A DNA stretch of 64,000 nucleotides from Curtobacterium flaccumfaciens (lineage in GTDB: Bacteria; Actinomycetota; Actinomycetes; Actinomycetales; Microbacteriaceae): positions 3,534,001-3,598,000 of the forward strand of contig CP121450.1 of assembly GCA_029689965.1 (NCBI GenBank), written 5' to 3'. Under the pieces are notes generated by a model. That model made no database searches, was not told the origin of the DNA, and saw only the letters and a list, made by a program, of their open reading frames with translations. Shown piece after piece: positions 37,118-47,028 of the stretch; the first letter of the stretch is position 1, and every line of letters begins with the position of its first letter. A program made the position numbers and the translations under genes.

Positions 37118-39765
37118 ATGGCCGGTCTCCTCTACCGTCTCGGACGGTTCTCCGCACGACGCCACTGGCTCGTGATCATCGCGTGGGTCGTGATCATGGG
37201 CATCGCGGGCGTCACCTACAGCCTGTTCGCCGGGACGATCTCGTCCTCGATCACCATCCCCGGCACCAAGACCAGTCAGGTGCAGGACGAGCTCGCCGAC
37301 AAGTTCCCGTCCGCGAACGGCGGCAACGGGACCATCGTCTTCGAGACGAAGAACGGCAAGGCGTTCACGGACACGCAGAAGTCCGACGTCGCGGACTTCC
37401 TGAAGGGCGTCGAGAAGCTTCGACGGGGTCAAGGGCGCCACGAGCGGCTTCGACACCCAGAAGCAGCTCGACGACCAGCGGCAGAAGATCGTCGACGGCC
37501 GAAAGCAGATCACCGACGGTCGCGCGCAGATCGAGAGCGGGCAGAAGCAGCTCGACGCGAAGAAGGCGGAGCTGTCCTCCGGCAAGCAGCAGATCGCGCA
37601 GGCGCAGCAGCAGCTCGACGCGAAGAAGGCCCAGGCCGAAGCCGCTGGCGCCGCAGCCGCTGCGGCCGCGCAGACGCAGCTCGCCCAGGCGCAGGCGCAG
37701 CTCGACGCGCAGCAGCAGCAGATCACCTCGGGCGAGGCGCAGATCGCCGCGGCGCAGAAGACCATCGACGAGAACACCGCCAAGCTTCGACACGAGCGAG
37801 CAGGAAGCTTCGAACAGGGCTCGCGGCTCCTCGATCTGTCGAAGGACATCCGCTTCGTCTCGTCGAACGGCAGCGCCGTCATCGGCACCGTGCAGTTCAC
37901 GAAGTCGACGTACGAGGTCCCGGCCGACACCAAGACCGCCATCGCGGACGACGCCGACGCCGCCGACATCAGCGGTGTGAACGTGTACGTGTCGAACGAC
38001 ATCGCGCAGGGCGTCCCGTCGATCCTCGGCCCCGGTGAGATCGGCGGCGTGATCATCGCCGCGATCGTCCTGTTCCTCATGCTCCGCACGATCATCGGCG
38101 CCGCCGTGCCGCTCGTCAGCGCCGTCCTCGGCGTCGGTGTGGCATCGCTCGCGGCCCTGTCGTTCTCCAGCCTCGTCGAGTTCATCTCGGTGACGCCGGT
38201 GCTGGGGGTGATGCTGGGCCTGGCGGTCGGCATCGACTACTCGCTGTTCATCCTCAACCGACACCGGACGCAGCTTCAAGCAGGGGATGGAGGTGCACGA
38301 GTCCATCGGGCTCGCGAACGGCACCTCGGGCAACGCCGTGGTCTTCGCGGGAGCGACCGTCATCGTCGCCCTGCTCGCGCTGAACATCACCGGAATCCCC
38401 TTCCTCGGCCTGATGGGCACGGTCGGCGCGGTCGCGGTGTTCTTCGCGATCTGCATCGCCACGTCGTTCACCCCGGCGCTGCTGTCGCTCATCGGCATGC
38501 GGATCCTCCGGAAGAAGGAGCGCGCGCGGATCGGCGACACGGGCTCCCTGCGGGTACCGAACAAGCCGATGTCGACCTGGCGCGCGATCGTCACGCTCGT
38601 CGCGGGCGTCGCGGTGCTCGGCACGATCGCCCTGCCTGCCACGCAGATGCGCCTGGGCCTGCCGACCGGCGCGTCCGAGGCCGTCGGCTCCAGCCAGTAC
38701 AAGGCGTACAAGGCGCTCGACGACGAGTTCGGTGCCGGCCAGAACGGCCCGCTCCTGGTCGTCGCGACCCTGCCGAAGGCGATCAGCACGGACGACGTCA
38801 CCGCGACCGAGGTCACCATCGGCGAGGCGATCGCGAAGAACGACGACGTCAAGGCCGTGCTGCCGATCGGCGCCTCGAAGGACCGCGACATCATCGCGTT
38901 CCAGGTGAAGCCCGCCGGCGGCCCGGACAGCGTCTCGACCGAGACCCTCGTGAAGGACCTCCGCGCGCAGGACGTGACCGTCGACGACGGGAAGGCCACG
39001 CTCGGCGTCGCCGGCAACGCGAGTGCGAACATCGACGTGTCCGAGAAACTCGCGAACGTGCTGCCGCTCTACCTGGTGGTGGTCGTCGGTCTCTCGCTGA
39101 TCATCCTCATCATCGTGTTCCGGTCGTTCCTCGTCCCGATCACCGCGACCGCCGGCTTCATCCTGTCGGTCCTCGCGTCGTTCGGCGGTCTGACCGCGAT
39201 CTACCAGTGGGGGTGGCTCGGCTCGGTGTTCGGCGTGCACGATCCCGCGCCGATCCTAAGCTTCCTGCCCATCATCGAGATCGGCATCCTGTTCGGGCTC
39301 GCGATGGACTACCAGCTGTTCCTGGTGTCCGGCATGCGCGAGGCGTACGCCCACGGCGCGAGCGCGAAGGTCGCGGTCCAGCGGGGCCTGCACGCCGGGC
39401 GCGCGGTGGTCACGGCGGCGGCGATCATCATGATCTCGGTGTTCGCGGGCTTCATCTTCTCGGACTCCTCCACCATCAAGCCGATCGGTTTCGGCCTGGC
39501 GTTCGGGGTCCTGGTCGACGCGTTCGTCGTCCGGATGCTGCTCATCCCGGCCGCGATGCACCTGCTCGGCAGGAGCGCGTGGTGGTTCCCGAAGTGGCTC
39601 GACCGGATCGTGCCGGACGTCGACGTGGAGGGGGCGAAGCTCGAGCGCACGCACCCCGTCGGCGGTCACGAGCGCGGCGGCGAGCACCACGGCTCGCACG
39701 CGGCTCCGGTGGAGCCGGACGCGCACCCGCACGAGCCGGGGCACCCGCCCACGCACCGCGCGTAG
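37118..39765 (+). CDS. MMPL/RND-family exporter with coiled-coil loop (four apparent frame breaks)
   Basis: This membrane transporter of about 880 residues (YdfJ/ActII-3 type) starts MAGLLYRLGRFSARRHWLVI. After the first membrane helix comes FPSANGGNGTIVFETKNGKA. A long glutamine/alanine-rich coiled coil (about residues 110-230: KQITDGRAQIESGQKQLDAK and similar) replaces part of the first external domain. Two six-helix bundles follow, with VMLGLAVGIDYSLFILNRHR and IGILFGLAMDYQLFLVSGMR. Frame breaks at about 37418, 37792, 37806 and 38276 all lie in AGCTTC contexts. The C-terminus is His-rich (GGHERGGEHHGSHA). Lipid or drug export is likely; the substrate is unknown. The TetR gene upstream probably controls it. 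Confidence 0.87.
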
Positions 39766-39777
39766 TCGACGCGACCA

Positions 39778-39826
39778 GCCTGGAGGCGCGGCGCCGGTCC
39801 CGGGGACCGGCACCGCGCCTCCAGGC
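39778..39826. terminator. dispersed palindrome, terminator family copy 5
   Basis: GCCTGGAGGCGCGG and its complement frame a GCCGGTCCC/GGGGACCGGC inner stem, starting 13 bp after the MMPL stop. Confidence 0.75.
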
Positions 39827-39863
39827 CGTTGCGACGCGCGGCGCGCGTCCGCCGACTCGGAAC

Positions 39864-40002
39864 GACATCGTCGACGTCGTACGACACCGACATCGTCGCC
39901 ACCCCGCGTGCGCAACCATTGCAGACGCGCACCTGCGACATCGTCGACGTCGTACGACATCGACGATGTCGCTACCCCGCGTGCGCAATCATTGCAGATG
40001 CG
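39864..40002. repeat. two 66-bp direct repeats upstream of the OhrR-like gene
   Basis: Copies at 39864-39929 and 39937-40002 (73-bp period) differ at only a few positions. Each begins GACATCGTCGACGTCGTACG, contains the inverted repeat of ACATCGTCGA, and ends with a TGCGCAAYCATTGCAG element. The array ends 55 bp before the regulator start, suggesting tandem operators or a promoter duplication. Confidence 0.7.
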
Positions 40003-40057
40003 ACCATCTCCTAACGGATCGCCCCACTCCTTCGTGCGCGAACGGTACGCTGGGCGG

Positions 40058-40502
40058 ATGACCGAGACCGACGTCGACCCGCTCGCCCTCGACCGGCAGC
40101 TTCTGCTTCGCCCTCGCGGCGACCAGCCGGAGCGTCATCGGGCTCTACCGGGACCTGCTCGACCCCATGGGCCTGACGCACCCGCAGTACCTCGTGATGC
40201 TCGCGCTCTGGGAGCGGGACCCCCGCTCGGTCCGCGAGATCGCCCGGGAGCTGCGCCTCGACTCGGCGACGCTCAGCCCCCTGCTCAAGCGGCTCGAGGC
40301 CTCCGGCTACGTCCGACGCTCCCGGAGCGCCACCGACGAACGCCAGCTCGAGGTGTCGCTCACCACCGCCGGCCGAGCACTGCGGGACCGCGCCCGCGCC
40401 GTCCCCATCGCCGTGGCCGACCGGCTCGGCTGGCCACTGGCACGGCTCGAGGCGCTCAAGGACGAGCTCACCGAGCTCCTGGAACGCGTCGACGCCGTGT
40501 GA
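40058..40502 (+). CDS. MarR-family regulator, OhrR-like (one apparent frame break)
   Basis: This regulator of about 147 residues starts [15 protein letters not shown] after GGGCGG. At 40103 an AGCTTC context holds one base too many; removing it gives [20 protein letters not shown]. The N-terminal Cys in LCFAL is the reactive peroxide-sensing position of OhrR proteins. The winged helix reads [20 protein letters not shown] and the wing [20 protein letters not shown]. Known OhrR proteins derepress an organic hydroperoxide reductase (Ohr). No ohr gene is next to it, so the target may be the following small protein, the flavin enzyme, or a distant gene. Confidence 0.83.
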
Positions 40503-40527
40503 TCCGAAGCCATTCGTGGCACAATGG

Positions 40528-40539
40528 TTCGTGCACGAA
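40528..40539. promoter_or_regulatory. palindrome TTCGTGCACGAA before the small zinc-ribbon gene
   Basis: This perfect 12-bp dyad lies 14 bp before the GTG start. A CACAAT element just upstream could be part of a promoter. It may be an operator. Confidence 0.4.
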
Positions 40540-40553
40540 CGAAAGGATGGATC

Positions 40554-40766
40554 GTGGGTCGCTTCGGACAGTGGTACGAACGGTGGAACAGCACGCTCAT
40601 CGCGAAGATGGGCCCCTCGCAGATCGGTGCCGGCCACCCCGAGGGCATCGACGACCGCACGATCGACCGCGGCTGCCCGATCTGCGGCAAGCCGCTCTCG
40701 CTGCACCGGGTGATCCGTCCTGAGGGCCAGGTGCGCTCCTCGACGCTGGTCTGCCCTCGGGACTGA
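40554..40766 (+). CDS. small zinc-ribbon-like protein
   Basis: This 70-residue protein has a GTG start (VGRFGQWYERWNSTLIAKMG) preceded by GAAAGGATGG; an in-frame ATG 10 codons upstream has no ribosome site. The C-terminal half contains CPICGKPLSLHRV and a third Cys in STLVCP, a partial zinc-knuckle. It is 51 bp after the OhrR-like gene in the same direction. I recognise it as a small conserved actinobacterial type without known function. Confidence 0.6.
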   Translation: MGRFGQWYERWNSTLIAKMGPSQIGAGHPEGIDDRTIDRGCPICGKPLSLHRVIRPEGQVRSSTLVCPRD

Positions 40767-40818
40767 CGATCGGCCCCCGACGGGAATCGCACGCGGCAAC
40801 CCGTCGTTCCAGCCCGGC

Positions 40819-41912
40819 GTGAAGCTTTTCGAACCCGCCCACTTCGGCGCACTGTCCCTGCCGAACCGCATCGTCATGGCCCCGCTCACGCGCGTCCGCG
40901 CCGGCGAACACGGCGTCCCGAACGACCTGCTCGTCGAGCACTACGCGCAGCGCGCCGGCCTCGGGCTCATCGTCACGGAGGGCACCTGGCCCGTGCAGGA
41001 GGGCCGTTCCTACCCCGGTCAGCCCGGCATCGAGACCGACGAGCAGATCGCCGGATGGCGGCGCGTCGCCGATGCCGTGCACGCGGCCGGCGGCCGGATC
41101 GTCATGCAGCTCATGCACGGCGGCCGGGTCTCACACCCGTCGATCGCGAAGACGCCGCGCATCGTCGGTCCGAGCGCACTCGCCGCCCCCGGTCAGACCC
41201 ACCTCGCCGACGGCTCCAAGGCCGACATGCCCGTCCCCCACGCGCTCACCACCGACGAGGTCCCGGACGCCGTCCAGGGCTTCGTGCAGGCGGCGCGCAA
41301 CGCGATCGCCGCCGGGCTCGACGGCGTCGAGGTCCACGGGGCGAACGGCTACCTCGTGCACGAGTTCATGTCGGCGGCGTCGAACACCCGCACCGACGAG
41401 TACGGCGGCTCGCCGGAGAACCGCGCGCGGTTCGCGATCGAGGTCACCACCGCCGTCGTCGACGCCGTCGGTGCCGACCGCACCGGCATCCGGCTCTCCC
41501 CGAGCACGGCATCCAGGGCGTCGTGGAGGACGACCCGTCGGACGTCCTCGCCACGTACACCGCCGTCGCGGAGGGCCTCGCCCCGCTCGGTCTCGCGTTC
41601 GTGGACGTCCTGCACGCCACGCCGACCGGCGAACTCGTGCAGCACGTCCGGCGCACGATCGGCGCTCCGTTCATCGCGAACTCCGGCTTCAGTGCGCTGA
41701 CCAGCCGCGACGAGGCGATCGCCCTCGTCGAGGGCGGGTACGCCGACGCCGTGGGCGTGGGTCGCGCGGCGATCGCGAACCCGGACCTCGCACACCGCTG
41801 GGAGCACGACACCGAGCTCAACGAGCCGCGGCCCGAGCTGTTCTACGGGCCGGGTGCCGAGGGCTACACCGACTACCCGACGCTGGCCGAGGTGCGCGCG
41901 CGGGTCGCGTAG
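40819..41912 (+). CDS. old yellow enzyme family NADH:flavin oxidoreductase (one apparent frame break)
   Basis: This FMN-dependent ene-reductase of about 364 residues starts at GTG (VKLFEPAHFGALSLPNRIVM) with no clear ribosome site. Landmarks are MAPLTRVRAGEHGVPND, MQLMHGGRVSHPSI, DGVEVHGANGYLVHEFMS with the substrate His/Asn pair, and NTRTDEYGGSPENRARFAIE. A C run at 41503 is one base short; after correction SPEHGIQGVVEDDPSDVLAT leads to GVGRAAIANPDLAHRW and a Tyr-rich end. OYE proteins reduce activated alkenes and some nitro compounds or peroxides, which would fit an oxidative-stress neighbour (OhrR-like). Confidence 0.9.
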
Positions 41913-41927
41913 TCGACGCGACCGTCC

Positions 41928-41975
41928 GACGGACGCGAGGCGCGTGGCGGGCCCGCCACGCGCCTCGCGTCCGTC
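41928..41975. terminator. dispersed palindrome, terminator family copy 6 (48-nt perfect)
   Basis: Perfect 24-nt arms opening GACGGACGCGAGGCGCGTGG with no loop lie between two convergent genes. The palindrome overlaps the last codon of the PucR-type gene by 2 nt. Confidence 0.8.
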
Positions 41976-43491
41976 ACGCGCTCGCGCCGCGCGCCCGCGT
42001 CGCCAGGTGCAGCGCCAGTCGCGTCTCCGGGTCGGTGAGGTCCACCCCGAGCAGGCGCTCCACCCGCGCGATCCGGTCCGACACGGTGTTGCGGTGCACC
42101 CCGAGCACCGCGGCGGTCTCGGCGACCGACGACTCCGCGTCGAGGTAGGCCGCCAGGGTGCCGAGCAGCGCTCCACCGCCGCGTTCGAGCGGCGCGAGCA
42201 GCTGTTCGGCGGCCGGCAGGAACGTGTCGGTCTGGGTCCAGGCGAGGAGCAGCTGCGCGAGACCGAGACGGTCGACGTGCACGAAGTGCCCCGACTCCGG
42301 CCTGCTGCCGGCGAGCCGGGCGGCATCGCTCGCCTCGCCGAGGGTCCGGACCAGTCCGGCCGCGCCGGCCTGCACGCTGCCGACGCCGACGTTGGTCTCC
42401 AGCGTGCGACGCAGCACGTTCTGAGCGTGGCGGAGCCGGATGGCGATGTCGGTCACGGCCTCCCGGTCGGGCTCGTCGACGAGGGACAGCCACAACGCCC
42501 AGCCGTCGGCCTGTTCGACGACCACGGCGTCGAGCCCCTCGGCGTGGACGGCCTCCCCGACCTCGCGCCGGAGCGCCACGTGGTCGGCCGTCTCGCGCGC
42601 GACGACGCGGACGCCGACGTGCCACGCGTCGAGCCGCCAGCCGGCTGCGATCGTCCGCTGCACGAGTCGCGGTGCCGGAGTGCCCTCGGCGGTGCGGAGC
42701 TCGTCGAGCATCGCCATCCGGTAGCGGGCGTCGCGCTCGTCGTCGAGTCGGGTGAGCAGGAGCCGGTGCGCCACGCCCACGGCCGCGATCCGGAGGCCGC
42801 TCGCGACGACCTCCTGCTCGGCGGCGAGCGGTGTCGGCAACCCGACGGCCAGCCAGGCCCGGGTCCGATGCCGGTGCCGACCGGGACGGCGACGACGGTC
42901 TCGGACGCCCCCTGGGCGGTGACGACGTCGCTCGTGCCGGCACGCCGGACGAGGACCGCGCGGACGGCGTCGTCGAACGGGTTCCCACGGAGCGCTCCGC
43001 CGGAGGCGTCGAGGAAGCGGACGCCGTGCCCGAGCTCGCGGTCGACGCGGGTGAACAGGTCCTCGAGCCCGGGCCGGCGTCGAGCGCGGCACGTGACACG
43101 GCCAACGCCGCCCGGGCAGCAGGTGCCGTGCCGGTCCCGATGAGTTCGTGCAACCGGACGGACGTCGTCCACGGGTCGGGCGTCGTCAACAGGCCGACGC
43201 CGAGCCGGTCCGCCAGCGCCGCCGTGCCGGGACCGAACGGCTCGGCGTCCCCGACGACGAGCACCCCGACGCCGGCCGTGGACGCCCGGCGCAGCAGCAC
43301 GTCGAACCGGGCGTCCGGTCGCCCGACGGGACTGAGCAGGACGACGACGTCGTCGCCCTCGGCCAGCGCACGCCCCGCCTCGTCCGGGGTGCCGACGACA
43401 CCGCGGACGCGTCGGACGGGCGACGTCCCGGCCCGATGAGCAGGCGGGTCCCTTGTGGCAGGAGCGGCACGAGGTCCGCGATGCCGGTCAC
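41974..43491 (-). CDS. PucR-family transcriptional regulator (three apparent frame breaks)
   Basis: This activator-type regulator of about 506 residues is the last gene of the DUF917/HyuA operon. It starts at GTG (VTGIADLVPLLPQGTRLLIG) overlapping the previous stop. Breaks near 43428, 43071 and 42867 each need one base. The PucR N-terminal domain includes TPDEAGRALAEGDDVVVLLS and VGVLVVGDAEPFGPGTAALA. The GGDEF-like middle includes FVHVDRLGLAQLLLAWTQTD. The C-terminal HTH_30 reads SVAETAAVLGVHRNTVSDRI. PucR relatives control purine, hydantoin or aromatic catabolism, consistent with the permease and hydantoinase-like genes upstream. Confidence 0.85.
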
Positions 43492-44570
43492 TCGACCACC
43501 TCGGGCACCACGTCGGCGTCGATCCCGTACGCACGGGGAGCCACACGGACCGTCCGCTCGGGGCTGGCCCACCACCACGGCGCCGACGGCAGCACGAGCA
43601 CCGCGAGCTCGTTCCCGACCCGGGTGCGATCGGTGGCGACGGGGTCGAGCGACCGGGCGTCGACCACGGTGATGACGCTCGGTGTGCTGGCGACCGGGAG
43701 TCCGTCGATCATGCAGTGCACGTACTCGCTCCCCGCCTCGACCCGGGCGACGGCACCGGTCCGGTCGTCGCGGATCGCGACGCTGCTGTGCACGAAGGCG
43801 AGTGCGTCGCCCGTGCGCTCGACGTCCACCACGCGGCCCTGCGCGACGACGCGACCACCGATGAGGGCGGCGAGCTCGGTGGCGTCCCCGGCACCACCCG
43901 CGGCCAGCCCGATGCCGACCGCCCGGCCGACGCTGCCGACGACCGCGCGCTCGCGGAGCACGGCGACGGGGACGGGGCCGATGGCGAACGCCGCCCAGCC
44001 GCCGCTGTGCGAGACGGACTCGCGCCACACCGTCTCGAGGTCCACCGGGTCGTGCGCGTCGACGACGATGCGCAGACCGCTCGTGGTGGCTGCAGCGGCG
44101 GTGACGGTCGGCGTGGCACCGACGAAGACGGACAGCTGGTCGATCCGTGGCGCCGCACGACCGACGAGGTCCGCGTCGACGAGCGGGAGCCCGGCGGAGT
44201 GCGCGGTGAGGGCGGCGGCCGGTCCGGTCACGCCGCCGATCTGCGCGGCGACGACGGCGTCGGCCCGGACCCCGGTCCAGCGTTCGATCGCGGCGAGCGC
44301 GTCCGGCAGTTCGCGTCCGCTCGGCATCTTCTCCTCGAGCACGGTCGTCGACCCGATCAGGCCGACGGCGGCGACGGAGACGAGCCCCGGGTCGTCGAGG
44401 TCGACCACCGGGACGGCACGGTCGCCGAGCGCCAGGCGGAGCGCGCTGACCATGTGGTCGACGCGGCCTCCGCCGCCGCACCCGAGCAGGGCGGCGCCGC
44501 GTCCGAAGACGGTCGCGTCGTCGGCCTGGAGGCGCGTCACACCACCGTCACGTCGCTCACCCTGGGCCAT
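43488..44570 (-). CDS. DUF917 (S-methyl-thiohydantoin-desulfurase-like) protein, third copy
   Basis: The 360-residue protein starts MAQGERRDGGVTRLQADD. It has the family opening ATVFGRGAALLGCGGGGRVD and the pattern AAVGLIGSTTVLEEKMPSGR, then QIGGVTGPAAALTAHSAGLP. It is more divergent from the other two copies here than they are from each other and lacks the GNDNR-type segment seen there. It ends VPEVVE, overlapping the PucR start (GTGA). The family pairs with hydantoinase/oxoprolinase proteins; function here is unproven. Confidence 0.8.
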   Translation of the reverse strand: MAQGERRDGGVTRLQADDATVFGRGAALLGCGGGGRVDHMVSALRLALGDRAVPVVDLDDPGLVSVAAVGLIGSTTVLEEKMPSGRELPDALAAIERWTGVRADAVVAAQIGGVTGPAAALTAHSAGLPLVDADLVGRAAPRIDQLSVFVGATPTVTAAAATTSGLRIVVDAHDPVDLETVWRESVSHSGGWAAFAIGPVPVAVLRERAVVGSVGRAVGIGLAAGGAGDATELAALIGGRVVAQGRVVDVERTGDALAFVHSSVAIRDDRTGAVARVEAGSEYVHCMIDGLPVASTPSVITVVDARSLDPVATDRTRVGNELAVLVLPSAPWWWASPERTVRVAPRAYGIDADVVPEVVE

Positions 44571-44612
44571 GGGTCCATTCTGGCGCCGCCGCCCGCGGCG
44601 GGTGCGTCCCGG

Positions 44613-44717
44613 TCACCGGAGGACGACTCCCCCGTCGCAGGAGAGGGTCGTGCCCGTGACGTTGCCCTTGTCGAGCAGGAACAGCGCGCCGACCACGGCG
44701 TACCGTCGCGCGGTCAC
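44613..44717 (-). pseudogene. remnant of short-chain dehydrogenase C-terminus
   Basis: A 34-codon frame starts with a GTG overlapping the stop of the DUF917 gene upstream (GTGA). Its product AVVGALFLLDKGNVTGTTLS followed by CDGGVVLR is the last ~30 residues of an SDR enzyme (FLL-N-x-V-TG-x-x-L-x-x-DGG). The Rossmann motif and catalytic Tyr/Lys are absent, so it cannot be an oxidoreductase. It is probably left from an internal deletion between two DUF917 genes. Confidence 0.7.
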
Positions 44718-45839
44718 CGGACGGCGCCGGTGGGCGCCGGACGAACGGTCTCGTGCAGGTCCTCGACGGGCACGAAGGCGTCGTCGAGTCCGAAGCACGA
44801 CGGGCCGAAGACGTCGAGCGCCCGCGGCGTGCGCATCAGGTCGGGGTGGAGACGCCGATGACGCGGACCCGCTGCCCGAAGCGCAGGCGCTCCGTGGTGA
44901 TCGGTTCGGCGGTCTCGGCGTCCAGGACGCAGATCAGGTCGGGTACGACGGCGACCAGTCCGCCGTCCCGACGGGCGACGAGGTTCTCGTTCTGGAACTG
45001 CAGCTCGAGCTCGGAACCGTCCGGTCCCTGCACCGTGGCGCGTCCGCGGGCGAACCCGTCCACGGTGCGACGTTCGACGTCGACGACCTTGCCGTCGAAC
45101 AGTTCGCGCAGGTGCGTGTAGATCGTCGCGCCGAACGCCTCCGCCAGGGCGTCGATCGGGTCGCGGTGCTGCTCGCGGGCGACGCGGATCGCCCGGCCGA
45201 CCGAGAGCGCGAGCGAGATCGTGCGGGGCACCGCGGTGTCCTTGACCTGGCGGCCGGACATCGCGTACTCGGCGATGTACGCCACACCGCCGAGGCGGAT
45301 CGTGACGCCGCGGGCGAGCCACTCCATCTGCCGGTTGTCGTTCCCCGTCTCGATGATGACCCGTGCCCGTTCTCGTCGCTGATCGCCAGCGGGCTGCCGG
45401 GCACCCCGTACACCGAGAACGTCTCCATCTGGAGCTCCGGGAACGCCCGGCCCATGCCGTCCGCGTCCACGACGGGCAGGCCGCCGGTCGCACCGACGAG
45501 CAGCGGGATCATCGAGTTGATGCCGCCGCACTCGATCGGCATCGTCGCGGTCGCGGTGCGGCCGAGGTGCGCCTCGAGCCGCCGGAGCGCACCGAGGGGT
45601 TCCGGGCCGGCCGGGATCCGTTCGAGCACCACGGTCGGGGCGCCCATCTGCGCGGTGGGGATGACGAGCGCGTCGTCGTCCACCTCCGACGGATCGAGGA
45701 TCGTGACGGGTCCGCGCTCCTGGATGGCGGCACGGACCAGGAGCATGCCGATCGTGGGGTCGCCGCCACCACCGGTCCCGAGCAGGGCGGCACCGCGTGC
45801 GAGGTCGGGGAGGTCGTCGACGTCGAGGATCCAGCTCAT
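44714..45839 (-). CDS. DUF917 (S-methyl-thiohydantoin-desulfurase-like) protein, second copy (two apparent frame breaks)
   Basis: This protein of about 375 residues starts MSWILDVDDLPDLARGAALL, overlapping the first copy's stop (ATGA). The glycine motif GTGGGGDPTIGMLLVRAAIQ opens the fold. PIECGGINSMIPLLVGATGG and DADGMGRAFPELQMETFSVY are conserved family blocks. Breaks at 45359 and 44846 are G/C runs one short; without the second, the protein would end early at VSTPT. The corrected C-terminus is MRTPRALDVFGPSCFGLDDA. Possible role: a second subunit or hydrolase for cyclic amides/thiohydantoins together with HyuA. Confidence 0.83.
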
Positions 45840-47028
45840 CGGACCGCCCCCGCGCTCGTCTCTCCGGCGCTCGTGGTGCCGTCGTGGCGGACCGCGGCCG
45901 TGTCGTACCCGAAGTACCTCGGCCCGGCGAGCACGAGGCCGGCGGCGGTGTGCCAGCGTTCGTCGGCCGGCGCGGTGACGATCCGCACGCGCGCGCCGAA
46001 CCGCAGGCCCTCGGTGGTGATCGGTTCGCCGGTCTCGGCGTCCAACGTGATGATGAGGTCCGGAGCCGTGGTGCGCACCCGGCCGGCCACCTCGACCAGC
46101 AGGTGCTCGTTCTGGAACCGGAGCACTGCCTCCAGGCCGGTGTCGTCGCCGGAACCGGCGATGCGGGCGGTCCCCGCGCGAAGCCGGTGACGGTCTTGCG
46201 CTCGATGTCGGCGACCTTGCCCTCGAAGACCACTCTCCCGCCGAGCACCGCCGCCACCGCGGCGACGGGGTCGGTGTTCTCCTGCCGCGCGGCCACGAGC
46301 GTCTCGCCGAGGCGGACACTCAGCGAGAGGCTCCCACGGACGAACGACTCCTTGATCTGCGCGCCGGACATGGCGTACTGCGCGGTGATCGCAGAGCACC
46401 CCATCTCGACCGTGGCGGTCCGCGCGAGCCGTTCCGCCCACCGGTTGTCGACCGTGTCGAAGACGGCCGTGTTGCCCTTCTCGTCCGCCAGCGCCATCGG
46501 TGTGGCCCGCACTCCGGAGAGCGTCGGCAGGACCATCTGGACCTCGGGGAAGGCGCGCCCCATGCCGTCGCCGTCGACGAGCGGCAGGCCGAGTTCGGCC
46601 GCTGCGACGATCGGGGTCGTCGAGTTCACGCCGCCGACCTCGATGCACGCGAGGTGCGTCGGGGTCGCGCCGAGGAAGGCGGCCAGGCTCCGGATGGCCT
46701 CGGCGAACTGCGCGGACGACGGGAGCTTCTCCACCATCACGGTCGGCGCGCCGATCATCGCGACGGAGAGGACCACTGCGTCGTCGGGCAGGTCCTCGAC
46801 CTGGACGATGTCGACCGGGCCGTGCTCGCGGATGGCGGCCTCGGCGAGGAGCCGGCCGATGTAGGGGTCGCCTCCGCCACCCGTGCCGAGGATCGCTGCG
46901 CCGCGGGCGAGGGCGGAGCAGTCGGTGCCGATGGTGACGAGCGGCGCCGTGGCCGGCGGGGTCGGGGTCGGTGTCGGGGTCGTCGTAGCCCTCGTCGAGG
47001 TCTTCGTCGCGGTCGTCGTGGCGCTCAT
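45836..47028 (-). CDS. DUF917 (S-methyl-thiohydantoin-desulfurase-like) protein, first copy (one apparent frame break)
   Basis: This protein of about 397 residues starts MSATTTATKTSTRATTTPTP, a Thr/Pro-repeat tail of about 30 residues not seen in the other copies. The core starts SALARGAAILGTGGGGDPYI and includes IEVGGVNSTTPIVAAAELGL, DGDGMGRAFPEVQMVLPTLS and FQNEHLLVEVAGRVRTTAPD. The break near 46170 is a G run one short. It overlaps the HyuA stop (ATGA) and the next DUF917 start. It is 40-50% similar by eye to the second copy, so the pair may be a heteromer from gene duplication. Confidence 0.85.

Noticed and set aside
37415..37810. Reading the MMPL gene as three separate proteins
   Set aside because: The coiled-coil and membrane parts join into one standard RND-type protein when the AGCTTC sites are corrected.
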